This document shows positions 1 through 9,367 of a DNA stretch of 64,000 nt, piece after piece. Numbering within the stretch: position 1 is the first letter of the stretch; each line of letters starts with the position of its first letter. The stretch covers positions 39,830,907-39,894,906 of the forward strand of contig BTRK01000004.1 of assembly GCA_036245805.1 (NCBI GenBank). The letters run 5' to 3'. The translations under genes were made by a program, and so were the position numbers. The stretch comes from Pristionchus mayeri (Eukaryota > Nematoda > Chromadorea > Rhabditida > Neodiplogasteridae). The notes under the pieces were generated by a model. That model was not told the DNA's origin and did not search any database. It saw only the letters and a program-made list of their open reading frames with translations.

Positions 1-621
1 GCAAACTGATTTTTTTTCAAAAAATGAAAATACCGTACCCTAATTTAAAAATTAAAGTACCGTAACCAATCGATAGTACAGTGCCACCAGATACCGTATC
101 CCACTACCGTAACCCCGACGATCGCGAACTAATTTTATTTTTAAGATGTCCTGGTGACGTGCACAATCGGTCTGGTGTCGTGAACGATCGATTGTACAGT
201 ACCCAACTGACTACCGTAGCCCAGTTCCGTGGGTCAGATCTAGTTCCTTGGGTCAAACATTTTTCTAAAAATCCAAAATCATTTTCTAAAAATCCTAAAT
301 CGATCATAAATTGGTTCTACACTAATTAGAGTTACGGTGGAATATTTCAAAATAATTTTATTATAGATTTAGAATTTTTAGAAAATGTTTGACCCAAGGA
401 ACTGGGTTACGGTAGTCAGTTGGGTAATGTACAATTTATCGTTCACGACACCAGACCGATTGTGCACGTCACCAGGACTTTAAAATAAAATTAGTTCGCG
501 ATCGTCGGGGTTACGGTAGTGGGATACGGTATCTGGTGGTACTGTACTATCGATTGGTTACGATACTTTGATTTTTAAATTAGGGTACGGTATTTTCAAT
601 TTTTGAAAAAAATCAGTTCGC
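1..621. repeat. Palindromic element at left edge
   Basis: The first ~305 bases are repeated in inverted orientation at about 330-621. For example the CAATCGGTCTGGTGTCGTGA block near 167 returns inverted near 440-460. Both arms carry several TACCGTA/TACGGTA words. The arms reach base 1, so the element may extend left of the window. The short ORFs over it are mirror images of each other and are not genes. Confidence 0.85.
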
Positions 622-887
622 GGTAATCAGGGTTACGGTAGCTATATACGGTATCAGGAAGTACTGTACTATTGATTGGTACAGTACTTAATCTTGACCT
701 ACCATCTATTTTTTGACCATGACCCGGGGTTCATGGGTGGACGGGGGGTGGACAAGCGCCGCCAGCCCTGGACAGGCATGACCATGACCCCCTATACGTC
801 GAGGGGGGGTGCAAATACCGGATGGGCACCCCCCCCCCCCCCCCCCCCCCCGATTGTATCGTGCACAACTATGACCATCACCTTTAC
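622..887. other. Non-coding stretch with poly-C tract
   Basis: No gene is visible. The stretch begins with further TACGGTA words and contains an uninterrupted run of about 23 C at 829-851. It would be intron of the SUMO-like gene if that gene continues to the left. Confidence 0.6.
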
Positions 888-1398
888 TTTAAGCTTGATA
901 TACTCGGTATTTCCATCGCCTCCAGCGTTAGAGTTAGCAACAACCTCACCGTTCGCTCGCGTTCTTTCCTGAAAATAAGCACAACAAAATAGAATCACAT
1001 TAATCAAATACCCCAACAACTGGCATACTAGTGGGAAATATCTTTCTATTCTTAAAATGGGAACGTAAAACCATGTGTATCTAACCAGGCTCATCTTTCG
1101 ATCAGATATGGCAGCCTTCTTTCCTGCAGAGAAATCAGAGTTCTGTAGAGAAGACTGAAAATATTGCTACTTAAAATACACATTCAGGAAACCACAATAT
1201 ATTTTTTTAAAATATCTAAAAAAGATACTTAAATTACTATTGGATACCTCGAGTGTTCTAATCTCAAGCGTAGTAGAATAGCTCTGTAGACAGTAATTCT
1301 AAAAATAGTGAGGATTAAAAATGTTAATTAGGAAATAATGTTACTACTTTCAGCTTGTCGAGTCTGAATTTATCAGACATATCAAGCTTCTCTGCCAT
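888..1398 (-). CDS. Partial SUMO-like gene (5' three exons)
   Basis: Three minus-strand exons join in one frame, all in phase 0: 1348-1398 (starts ATG, 17 codons), 1086-1154 (23 codons) and 888-968 (27 codons, after a TTTTCAG acceptor). The third ends ...GGDGNTEYIKLK at a GTAAAG donor. EYIKLK followed by V is the conserved start of the SUMO beta-grasp fold, and an acidic or glycine-rich tail before it fits that family. The remaining SUMO exons are not seen and would lie left of base 1, beyond the 621-bp palindrome. SUMO is a ubiquitin-like protein conjugated to lysines. The donor after exon 2 (GTTAGA) is weak, and the first two exons have no recognisable homology. It could also be a truncated copy. 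Confidence 0.45.
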
Positions 1399-1682
1399 TG
1401 AGAACACAGTCGGCCTAAAGATCAGATGTTCTTCGCAGCCGGTAACCACTTCCTATAATAATATATTTGTGTTTGGACTATTTGAAAGAAAAAAACCTTC
1501 ATCTCGTATCGAAATGCCACAGCCAGAATATGGGGAAGCGTGGTATATGTAAGATGAAATCAAAATGATACGAAAATATGATCACCGGAAAGCCGAGTGC
1601 GAGATGAGTAAATATATTCAGCTAAATAGACGAATTCCTGAAAATTGATTTTTTTTTTATTAATTTCACACAATTTTTCTCT
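1399..1682. other. No gene seen; possible promoter of the SUMO-like gene
   Basis: This AT-rich stretch lies just upstream of the minus-strand ATG at 1398 and ends at the giant palindrome. No clear element was recognised. Confidence 0.4.
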
Positions 1683-1870
1683 ATATGGCGCCGTTTGCCT
1701 AAAAATCGAGAAAGTTGGAGCAGGTCTGGCACAGATAAAAAATGTCGAATTTCCGAAAATTCTGTTATGGGGGTTCTCAAGGATGCTGATCACGATGGGC
1801 GTGTTCATTTTACACGTGGAGCCTTCGTTGAGGCCAGACGACTACACGTCGAAAACACATTATCGTGATT

Positions 1871-2081
1871 ATCTCTGCATCTGATATTCCTAAAATTAAG
1901 TGGATATGGCTCCAGAGTCAGAATTTGATGGCGATCACGCATATCTTCTTTATTTTTAATTATTTATAAAAATGGATCTCTGCATCCGATATTCCTAAAA
2001 TTAAGTGGATATGGCTCCAGAGTCAGAATTTGATGGCGATCACGCATATCTTCTTTATTTTTAATTATTTATAAAAATGGA
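1871..2081. repeat. 105-bp tandem duplication in palindrome arm
   Basis: A block starting ATCTCTGCATCYGATATTCC occurs at 1871 and again at 1976, nearly identical over 105 bp. The right arm has one copy only (about 4460-4560), so the duplication happened after the palindrome formed. Confidence 0.9.
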
Positions 2082-2168
2082 TTTTTAAACTTTTCTAAAA
2101 TGTCGGAGAGTAAAAGGCGAAACATGAAATTATAATCCATGTGACCGCATTGATGTAACGATTGCAAA

Positions 2169-2435
2169 TATAGTTTTTCATGTATACATGCTCAATTTTT
2201 GTAGTGTAGTTAAATGTATCTGAAAATGGAGAGATGCGCAGAGTGGAGTGCCAGTGGGCGTATGCGAGATAATGGGAAGAGAAGAGAGTGCAGACAGCCA
2301 GAGGGAAGAGGTCAGTCGATACGGGCCGAGAGACACAAGGTAGATCAAGGGAAGAAGGCAGTTCATCTCTAATTTTTGATATATTTAATTACATTACAAA
2401 AATTGAGCATGTCTATATGCAAAAACAAAAATATA
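2169..2435. mobile_element. Nested hairpin MITE
   Basis: A block beginning TTTTTCATGTATACATGCTC at about 2174 is inverted at about 2390-2435. The equivalent site in the right arm (near 4370) lacks the whole block. It is therefore a secondary insertion into the left arm. It has no coding sequence. Confidence 0.75.
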
Positions 2436-4725
2436 TGAGAGGAATCGCGAGAAAATCACCCATTAGATGGGGGTCCGCGGCGGTAGAACCAAACGTCGTA
2501 TTATCCTGATCTAAGCGAGATGCAAGGTATTTCAAATTCAAATGATGCTCTTTCAAACTGCGTTGTCAGAATTTCGATAACTTTCGTAGTGTTCGAGATT
2601 CAGAAGGCCAAACTTGGGACACTCACTTTATGGGGGCCAAATCATGCCCACGTAAACGATCATAAATCCGTTTAGAATGACGATATAAACTCGTTCTTTG
2701 ATCAGCAAGAAAGCCGAGAAGATTATCTATAACTTTCATGTTGATCAATTCATTCCACGTGTATTTCCCAGTGCGGGGTTGTCGGGTCGACCAAAAATGA
2801 TCAGATTTTGGGAATCGGAAAAACCCCCCTGAATAATTATGTGCGATTTGTAGACACTATATGTGACTAACTTGACCACAAATTTCAGCCAAATTGAAAA
2901 ATGTATAAAAAAAGGGCGTGACTTTCCGTCCGGCGACGTCAGAATGAGTCCCAGAGCAAAGTTCCCTCTAAGCTCCAACTGACAGCTGTTAGCCTCAAAT
3001 GGGTCCCAAATCATCCAAAACAACATTTAGAATAGTTTGCGGCATCAATACAGTACTCCCATTCTGTCAAAATTACGATAGGACGTGAAAGTTGAAAATC
3101 GGTTTTCAGACCCTTAACGACCTAGGCCTGTATGTGCAAAACCACTTAAAAATAACATAGGAATGTACCTCTATGCTATTCATAGAAAGGGCACACCTAG
3201 AAATACGAAATTTCACCTGAGGGAACCGAGGAAAAGGGCAAAACTGTACTTTAGGTCAACATAGTGTTAGCGGCCCGACTCATAGCTAGAACTGTAGAGC
3301 ATGATGAGCTAAACATTTCATCTGTTGAAGGTGAGTCGCTATCTTTTCGTTGAAGCGAGCTACATGGCCTAAAAGTTGGCAGAAAACGATGGTGGAGGCG
3401 AGCGAGAGTGCAATACAGGGATGGGAGGGAGAGAGAGGTCAGCCGGCGAGAGCGACAGACGGTTAGAGCGCGCGCTCTCGGGGGATTCTAGCCCGTTTCT
3501 GGGCATCTTCTATGCTCTGTAGATCGCTTCTACGAATAGATAGAGACTCACTTTCAACATATGAAATGTTTAGCTCATCGTATTCTACATTTCTAGCTAT
3601 GAGTCGGGCAGCTAACACTATGTTGACCTAAAGTACAGTTTTTCCTTGGTTACCTCAGGTGAAATTTCGTATTTCTAGGTGCGCCCTTTCTATGAATAGC
3701 CTAGAGGGACATTCCTATGTTATTTCAAAGTGGTTTAGCACTTACAGGTCAAGCTCTTAAGTCGTTAAGGGTCTGAAAACCGATTTTCAAATTTCACGTC
3801 CTATCGTAATTTTGACAGAATGGGAGTACTGTAATGATGCCGCAAACTATTCTAAATGTTGTTTTGGATGATTTTGGACCCATTTGAGGCTAATAGCTGT
3901 CAGTTGGAGCTTAGAGGGTACTTTGGTCTGGGACTCATTCTGAGGTCGCCGGACGGAAAGTTACGCCCTTTTTTATACATCTTTCAATTTGGCTGAAATT
4001 TGTGGTCAAGTTAGTCACAGATAGTGTCACGAAACAACCCCGCACTGGGACATAGACATGGAATGAAATGATAAACATAAAAGTTTTAGAGAATCTTTTC
4101 AGCTTTCTTTCTGAGCAAAGAACGAGTTTTTATCGTCATTCTAAACGGATTTATGATCGTTTAAGTGGGCACGATTTGACCCCTAAAAAGTGAGTGTCCC
4201 AAGTTTGGCCTTCTGAATCTCGAAGATGACGACAGTTATCAAAATTCTGACAACGCAGTTTGAAAGAGCATTATTTGAAATACCTGGTATCACGCTTAAA
4301 TCAGGATAGGATGATTTTGATTCTACCGCCGCGGAGAAGGTGATTCTCTCGCGATGTCTCTCATATTTGAAATCGTTACATCAATGTGTTCAGATGGATT
4401 ATAATTTCATGTTTCGCTTTTTACTCCCCGATATGTTAGAAAATTTTTAAAATCCAATTTTATAAATAATTAAAAATAAATTATGTAGGCGTGATCGCCA
4501 TCAAGTTCTGACCCTGGAGCCATATTCACTTAATTTTAGTAATATCGGATGCAGAGATAATCACGATAATGTGTTTTCGACGTGTCGTCGTCTGGACTCA
4601 ACGAAGGCTCCACGTGCAAAATGAAGACGCCCATCGTCATCAGCACCCATAACAGAAGTTTCGGAAATTCGAGATATTTTCTCTGTGCCAGACATTGCTC
4701 GATTTTTAGGCAAACGGCGTCATAT

Positions 4726-5043
4726 TAATAACTAGTCCGGCTGCCCCCCGCCTTCGGCGGGGGCCCCGTCCTAGCGGAGTATCTAGGTTTCGCAATCACT
4801 CATTTCGCAACTTGTTGTCACAAGATCTCTCTCCCTCCCCATTTCGTAATCGTTTCGCAATCCGGACAGACGGACAGACACGCACTGCGCTTTATATATA
4901 GGTATAGATTACCGATGTGTTATTTTTGAAAGAAAGTGGTAGAACTAAAACACCATTAAAGAACACCATTGTGAAAGGTGAATTTGTACTTGATAATTTT
5001 AACAACAACTGGTCGATTTGCCGCAATTCTTTGCATTTCCGAC
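4726..5043. other. Dispersed repeat with (GGACAGAC) track
   Basis: It holds a GC-rich short hairpin (CCCCCGCCTTCGGCGGGGG at about 4744) and then GGACAGACGGACAGACACGC followed by TTTATATATAG (4860-4905). This resembles a dispersed nematode repeat. No gene is seen. Confidence 0.5.
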
Positions 5044-5477
5044 CTCGAAGACAAAATCCTTGATCTCCACTTCCTTCTGTCCATTCTCAGAGAAATCTCC
5101 AGAGAACATTTTGGCGAAGACGGGAGAGTAATAGGCTAGAAACTGCAAGCATAAAGTGTGCTTCTGAATAAATTACCATTTTTGTTTCTAATTGGATTGA
5201 ATATGAACACGACATGAAAATTTGTGAATGAAAACAATATTGTACCAGGCTAATGAAGAATTAGCAAGTCAGCTACTCAAGACTCGCTCTACGATAATAA
5301 TATTTTATAAATAGTTTTAATGTTATTTATATTGATGTTATTTATATTAATAAGTAAGAGTTCATACTCACGTCCTTTGAAATTCGCAGTTTCTGGCCTT
5401 CGATGATCAGATCGACATTTTTGTGCTCATCCCGAGAGCGGAGTTTGGCCAGATCAATCGACATCGACTCGAGATCA
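5044..5477 (-). pseudogene. BTB-domain fragment, probably a truncated gene
   Basis: Two minus-strand exons encode the first half of a BTB/POZ domain: 5372-5477 (...NVDLIIEGQKLRISKD, GTGAGT donor, phase 0) and 5044-5142 (FLAYYSPVFAKMFSGDFSE..., after CTTGCAG, ending VFE at a GTCGGA donor). The spacing and the SPVF..MF.GDF motif match nematode MATH/BTB proteins, usually cullin-3 substrate adaptors. The second half of the BTB fold is not found downstream, where the giant palindrome begins. A foldback transposon lies directly upstream at 5.5 kb. With no start and no C-terminal half I call it a remnant, although distant exons cannot be excluded. Confidence 0.6.
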
Positions 5478-5904
5478 CTACAAAGCCGGATAGAAAAAAC
5501 GGAACTAGGTCGGATGAGAACTATGAAGCCTTGTCGCATCTGATATATGAGGCCGTTTGCCTAAGAATCGAGCAGATCAGGAAGTTTCCGGGGCAGCAAA
5601 AAAACTCGATTTTCTGTAACAATGAGTCTTGTGGTAATTGAAGGTGCTGAACACGGTGGGCACATCCATTTTGCTCACAGGATCGCCGTTGGCTCCAGAC
5701 GTAGCCACGTCGAAACCAGTTTTTTTTTAGTATATCGACCCTCCGGAAAGTGCTAAAATTACGTCAATAAGGTTTCAGGGGTAGCATTTCATGCTGATTA
5801 CTACGGTTGGCTAAACGATGACGATATAATTTTTTTTTGTAACGTTATTTGGACATTTTGTAACGTTATTTCGACTGAAATAGCATAAATATATATATAA
5901 CGAT

Positions 5905-6175
5905 ATCGCAACGCGCGCGCTTCCCTCCCCCGCCTCTCGTAGCGAATCGCTACGAGGGGAGGGGGAGGGTAGCGATATCGCTATCTCTCCCGCGCTAACT
6001 CCGCCCACTTGACCTTTCCGTTTCTCGCCTATCTCTGACCCGGCGCAATTAGTGCGCGCGGCAAGCAGAAGAGCAGGGGGGGGGGGGGGCTGCAAACGCG
6101 CGTAGAGAAGTCGTAGCGATATCGCTACCCTCCCCGCCCCTCGTAGCGATATCGCTACAAAAGCGCGCGCTCGTG
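5905..6175. repeat. GTAGCGATATCGCTAC palindrome cluster
   Basis: Repeated self-complementary words built on GTAGCGATATCGCTAC occur with poly-G and GCGCGC tracts in the centre of the foldback. The open frame across this stretch is low complexity and not a gene. Confidence 0.7.
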
Positions 6176-6747
6176 GCGATTCGTCAACATCGAATGGCCA
6201 ACCCTACTGATTACGCCTATCCACTTAATTTTTCACGAATTTTAAAAATAATTTTTAAAAATTCAACTTTTCGTAGACACAATATCGAGCCAAATGAGTT
6301 ACATGGTTGGAACCGGCGTGACAAGTAGATTCAGAATCTCAAATGTCATCGATTTTCTCCATGGGCTTACGAGTTGGCACTCCGCTATCCCCCTCTTCCC
6401 TAGCGAGACAGAGACGAGAGAGTGCGGCGGTGCGAGAGAGCGCAGAGGGAACGAGCGGAAAGAGAAGAGAGGCGCGCCGATTTCGCTCGATTTCTACTCA
6501 CATTTTCATTTCAATTTCGAAAAGCCTATGGAGAAAATCGATAAAAATTTGAGATTACGAATCTACTCGTCAGCCGGTTCCAACCAGGTAACTCATTTGG
6601 CTCAATATTGTGTCTACGAAAAGTTGAATTTTTAAAAATTATTTTAATAATTCGTGAAAAATGAAGTGGATAGACGTAATCAGCATGAAATTCTACCCCG
6701 GAAACCTTATTCACGTAATTTTAGCACTTTCCGCAGGGATGATATAA

Positions 6748-6985
6748 GGGGGGTGCGTTCCTCGTTTTCGCAAGTATGAATCGGTTCAAAAAAAAGAAAA
6801 GGTTTCAAATAGTTTAATTTTTGTTATTAATGGTTTAAATCGGTTCATCCATTGCATCTACTTTTACAAATGCAATGGATGAACCGATTTAATGTTTTAA
6901 CAACAAAAATTAAACTATTTGAAACCTTTTCTTTTTTTTGTACCGATTCATACTTGCGAAAACGAGGAACGCACCCCCCTTATAT
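6748..6985. mobile_element. Nested perfect-hairpin MITE
   Basis: AAGGGGGGTGCGTTCCTCGT at 6748 returns inverted at about 6965-6981. The two ~100-bp arms are almost identical, with a short loop at about 6855-6868. It is nested in the right arm of the larger foldback, because the matching left-arm site (near 5725) lacks it. Confidence 0.85.
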
Positions 6986-7208
6986 ACTCAAAAAGCTGGT
7001 TTCGACGTGACGACGTCTGGAGCCAACGGTGGCCCTGTGAGCAAAATGGATGTGCCCACCGTTTTCAGCACCTTCAATTACCCCAAAACTCATTGTTACA
7101 GAAAATCGAGTTTTTTTGCTGTCCCGGAAACTTCCTGATCAACTCGATTCTTAGGCAAATGGCCTCATATCAAAGGCCAAAGGATGCATGACGTCATAGT
7201 TCTCATCC

Positions 7209-8141
7209 GACCTAGTGTTAGAAAATTCACAGAAAAAAAAAAATTCACAGAAATAAAACAGCAAAGAATAAGCAACAGTTAGTATCCAGAAACATTAGTT
7301 CAAAGATAACGAGGATTACAAAATAAAGGTCCAGAACCGATTGTCTCCGGGCAGGCTATATGTTCGAGCTCTGAAGTGCTGTAATAAATGTAAAATCAAC
7401 TTATTCTTTCGAATAATCTGTTCATTAGTTTGCATACATATTTACCGAGAATACAGTTGGAGACTGCTTCCCGTATTCTTTGAATCACGCAAGCGCAACA
7501 AATCGGGTCAAGCGTTAGTTGCGCTCCTCTCGTATAAAAACAGTATTGATTTATAGCTAAAACGGTCGGGGGGGGGGAAGCAATGCGTTGTCAATTCTTA
7601 TATAAAACACGGCACCAAACAACCAGGTTTAGTAGACAACGCGTTTCCCTCTAGTTCTAGTTTCCAAGATGTGTTTTCTACCTGTGAGATTTCTGTAGCG
7701 CTGGACTAACAAACGCACACTGATCCGCATGAGTAGTATCTCGATACCCAATTTTTGAAACATTAAAACAGGACTAGCCGTACAAAACTCGCAGTACAGT
7801 CCAACTCGTATCATCAGCATCGTTGGTGAATAAGACTAATATCCGTCTCGTTTATACCTTCGTTTCGCAGTTCTTTTCGCGTCAACAACAATAATGCCCA
7901 GGTCATTCATCCTCATTATTTTGCACTTAATTGAATAATTGCGACCAATCTAGGGAGCGAGAAAATATATGACCGATATCATACGACTTCGATGTTGCAA
8001 GCTCTATCTCTTCGTTTAATGGAAGCCGGTTTATCTCAGGTGTTAAATGACGACTTCAACACACACTCACACGCATGGGATCTCGCATAGAACAATTCAT
8101 ATTAAAATAAATTAGTAGGATAAAAACAGATGAGTAATAGA
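7209..8141. other. Intergenic, nothing recognised
   Basis: There is no gene I can support. The stretch is AT-rich, with a poly-G run near 7569. Confidence 0.5.
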
Positions 8142-8255
8142 GATGCCAAAACGGCGCGCGCTCTCCACGTTTCACACGCTCTCTCGCCTGATATCAGCTG
8201 ATAGACAGAGCGAGAGAGTGTGTGAAACGAGGAGAGCGCGCGCCGTCTTGGCATC
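8142..8255. mobile_element. 114-bp palindromic MITE (GAGAG type)
   Basis: GATGCCAAAACGGCGCGCGC at 8142 is mirrored at the right end (GCGCGCGCCGTCTTGGCATC). The inner arms are CACACGCTCTCTCG and CGAGAGAGTGTGTG. It shares its inner core with several GAGAG hairpins at 53-57 kb. Confidence 0.85.
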
Positions 8256-9124
8256 ACTAATGAGTAACGAGTATGGTGAGCGAAAATTACATTGTACTTC
8301 ACAGAAAGGGAATTGTGCTTGGTCTGATGGGGGTGTGGAGTCGTGATGTGACGCAAATTACTGTAGGGAATGGTCAATATCGATCGATGCACGGATTCTT
8401 GGTTACGGTATTCAAATGGGAGGAGGTATGTCAAAAGGTACAGTGATCGATGCACGAAATAGAAGTGATGTGGTATATCGGCGGTCCTCTAGGGAAGTGA
8501 TAAGAGGAAAGGTTACGGTAGTATGATCGTACTGTAGTAAGGGGGAGCACTATGATCGATGATAGTAAATTAGCAATCGATAATTGATAATGCCTAGAAG
8601 AAATACACAGTACGACTAGAGACAAGCACGGGCAAATAAAACACAGAGTACTAATCACTCGGGCAATAAATAATCGATCGATATTCTGTTGGGGTAGATC
8701 AAAAGGGAATCGATATGCGCGTCGAGCGCTCTCGCTACCGTAATCGAGTGCGGAAAGTGGGTTCGTGTGCTTGCTATTATGGTAACAAAATCAGATATTA
8801 TGAAAGCAAGAATGATGATGAGGCAATCAACGAGGCAATATAAAATTATGCTAGAAACACACAAACACGGGGGAACAATTTTCAAAATATGCTGCTAGAT
8901 TGAGTGTGAATTATGCGCGTGTGAATATGAGGGGTTGTACTGTAAGTAGGCAGGGGCAGGGTACACCAAATAAAACAAAAGACCAAAAAAGACAAACAAA
9001 GGATCTACAAATCTCAATCGGTCACATAATCTCTGCTGCTGTACAAAAAGTTACGGGAGTGGTGTCAAATTGGAAATAGGGGGGGGGGGGCGGGAATTCA
9101 AATATTTCAAAATGGGGATCTTCT
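8256..9124. other. 3' flank of the kinase gene
   Basis: No gene is seen. It contains many ATCGAT and TACGGTA words and a poly-G run near 9079. The 3' UTR of the minus-strand kinase must begin here, but I could not place a clear AATAAA on that strand. Confidence 0.5.
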
Positions 9125-9367
9125 CTAGACGCTCGAGTTGCTGGGCGCTTCGTTGAAGTCGCAGCTCTCATCCTCGGCCTCGATGCCGCCACTAGGCGTC
9201 AGGTACTTGCGGTCGTAACGAGCGCCGCCACGCGACGTCGCGCCACTGCCCGACGCGCCACTCGCGGACGCGGCACGCGCGTCGCGGCTGCCGCCTGACG
9301 CGTCACCTCCGCCGCGCACGTACTTGCGCATATCCGTCGCGTGCTCGCAAATGTCCGCGATCGCGTT
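9125..9367 (-). CDS. DGK exon 42 and stop
   Basis: Codes aa 1320-1399 and a TAG stop at 9125-9127. It is Gly/Ala/Ser/Arg-rich and ends in NSSV, which fits a class I PDZ ligand (S-x-V). Confidence 0.9.
   Translation of the reverse strand, partial: NAIADICEHATDMRKYVRGGGDASGGSRDARAASASGASGSGATSRGGARYDRKYLTPSGGIEAEDESCDFNEAPSNSSV

Larger units (their letters stand above)
1683..4725. mobile_element. Giant palindromic (foldback) element, ~3 kb
   Basis: The left arm (about 1683-3345) reappears inverted in the right arm (about 3546-4725), with ~200 bp of unique GA-rich spacer between. Matching marks include the termini (ATATGGCGCCGTTTGCC at 1683 against its inverse ending at 4725), the block around 3050-3130 against 3760-3835, and 3180-3330 against 3570-3690. 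There is no transposase ORF, so it is a non-autonomous DNA element or a compound of several. The outer sequence resembles the foldback at 5.5-7.2 kb. The left arm is longer because it carries a tandem duplication and a nested hairpin that the right arm lacks. Confidence 0.85.
5501..7208. mobile_element. Foldback element ending in CTAGGTCGGATGAGAAC
   Basis: The left end (GGAACTAGGTCGGATGAGAA at 5501) and the right end (GTTCTCATCCGACCTAGTGT at about 7205) are inverted copies, and the match continues about 230 bp inward. A second inverted pair follows (5740-5810 against 6665-6735), then a third (6230-6360 against 6525-6650). The ends match the small MITE family found in the kinase introns (24762, 30479, 42594). 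The flanks TAGAAAAAAC and TAGAAAATTC may be a degenerate target duplication. There is no transposase. Confidence 0.8.
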
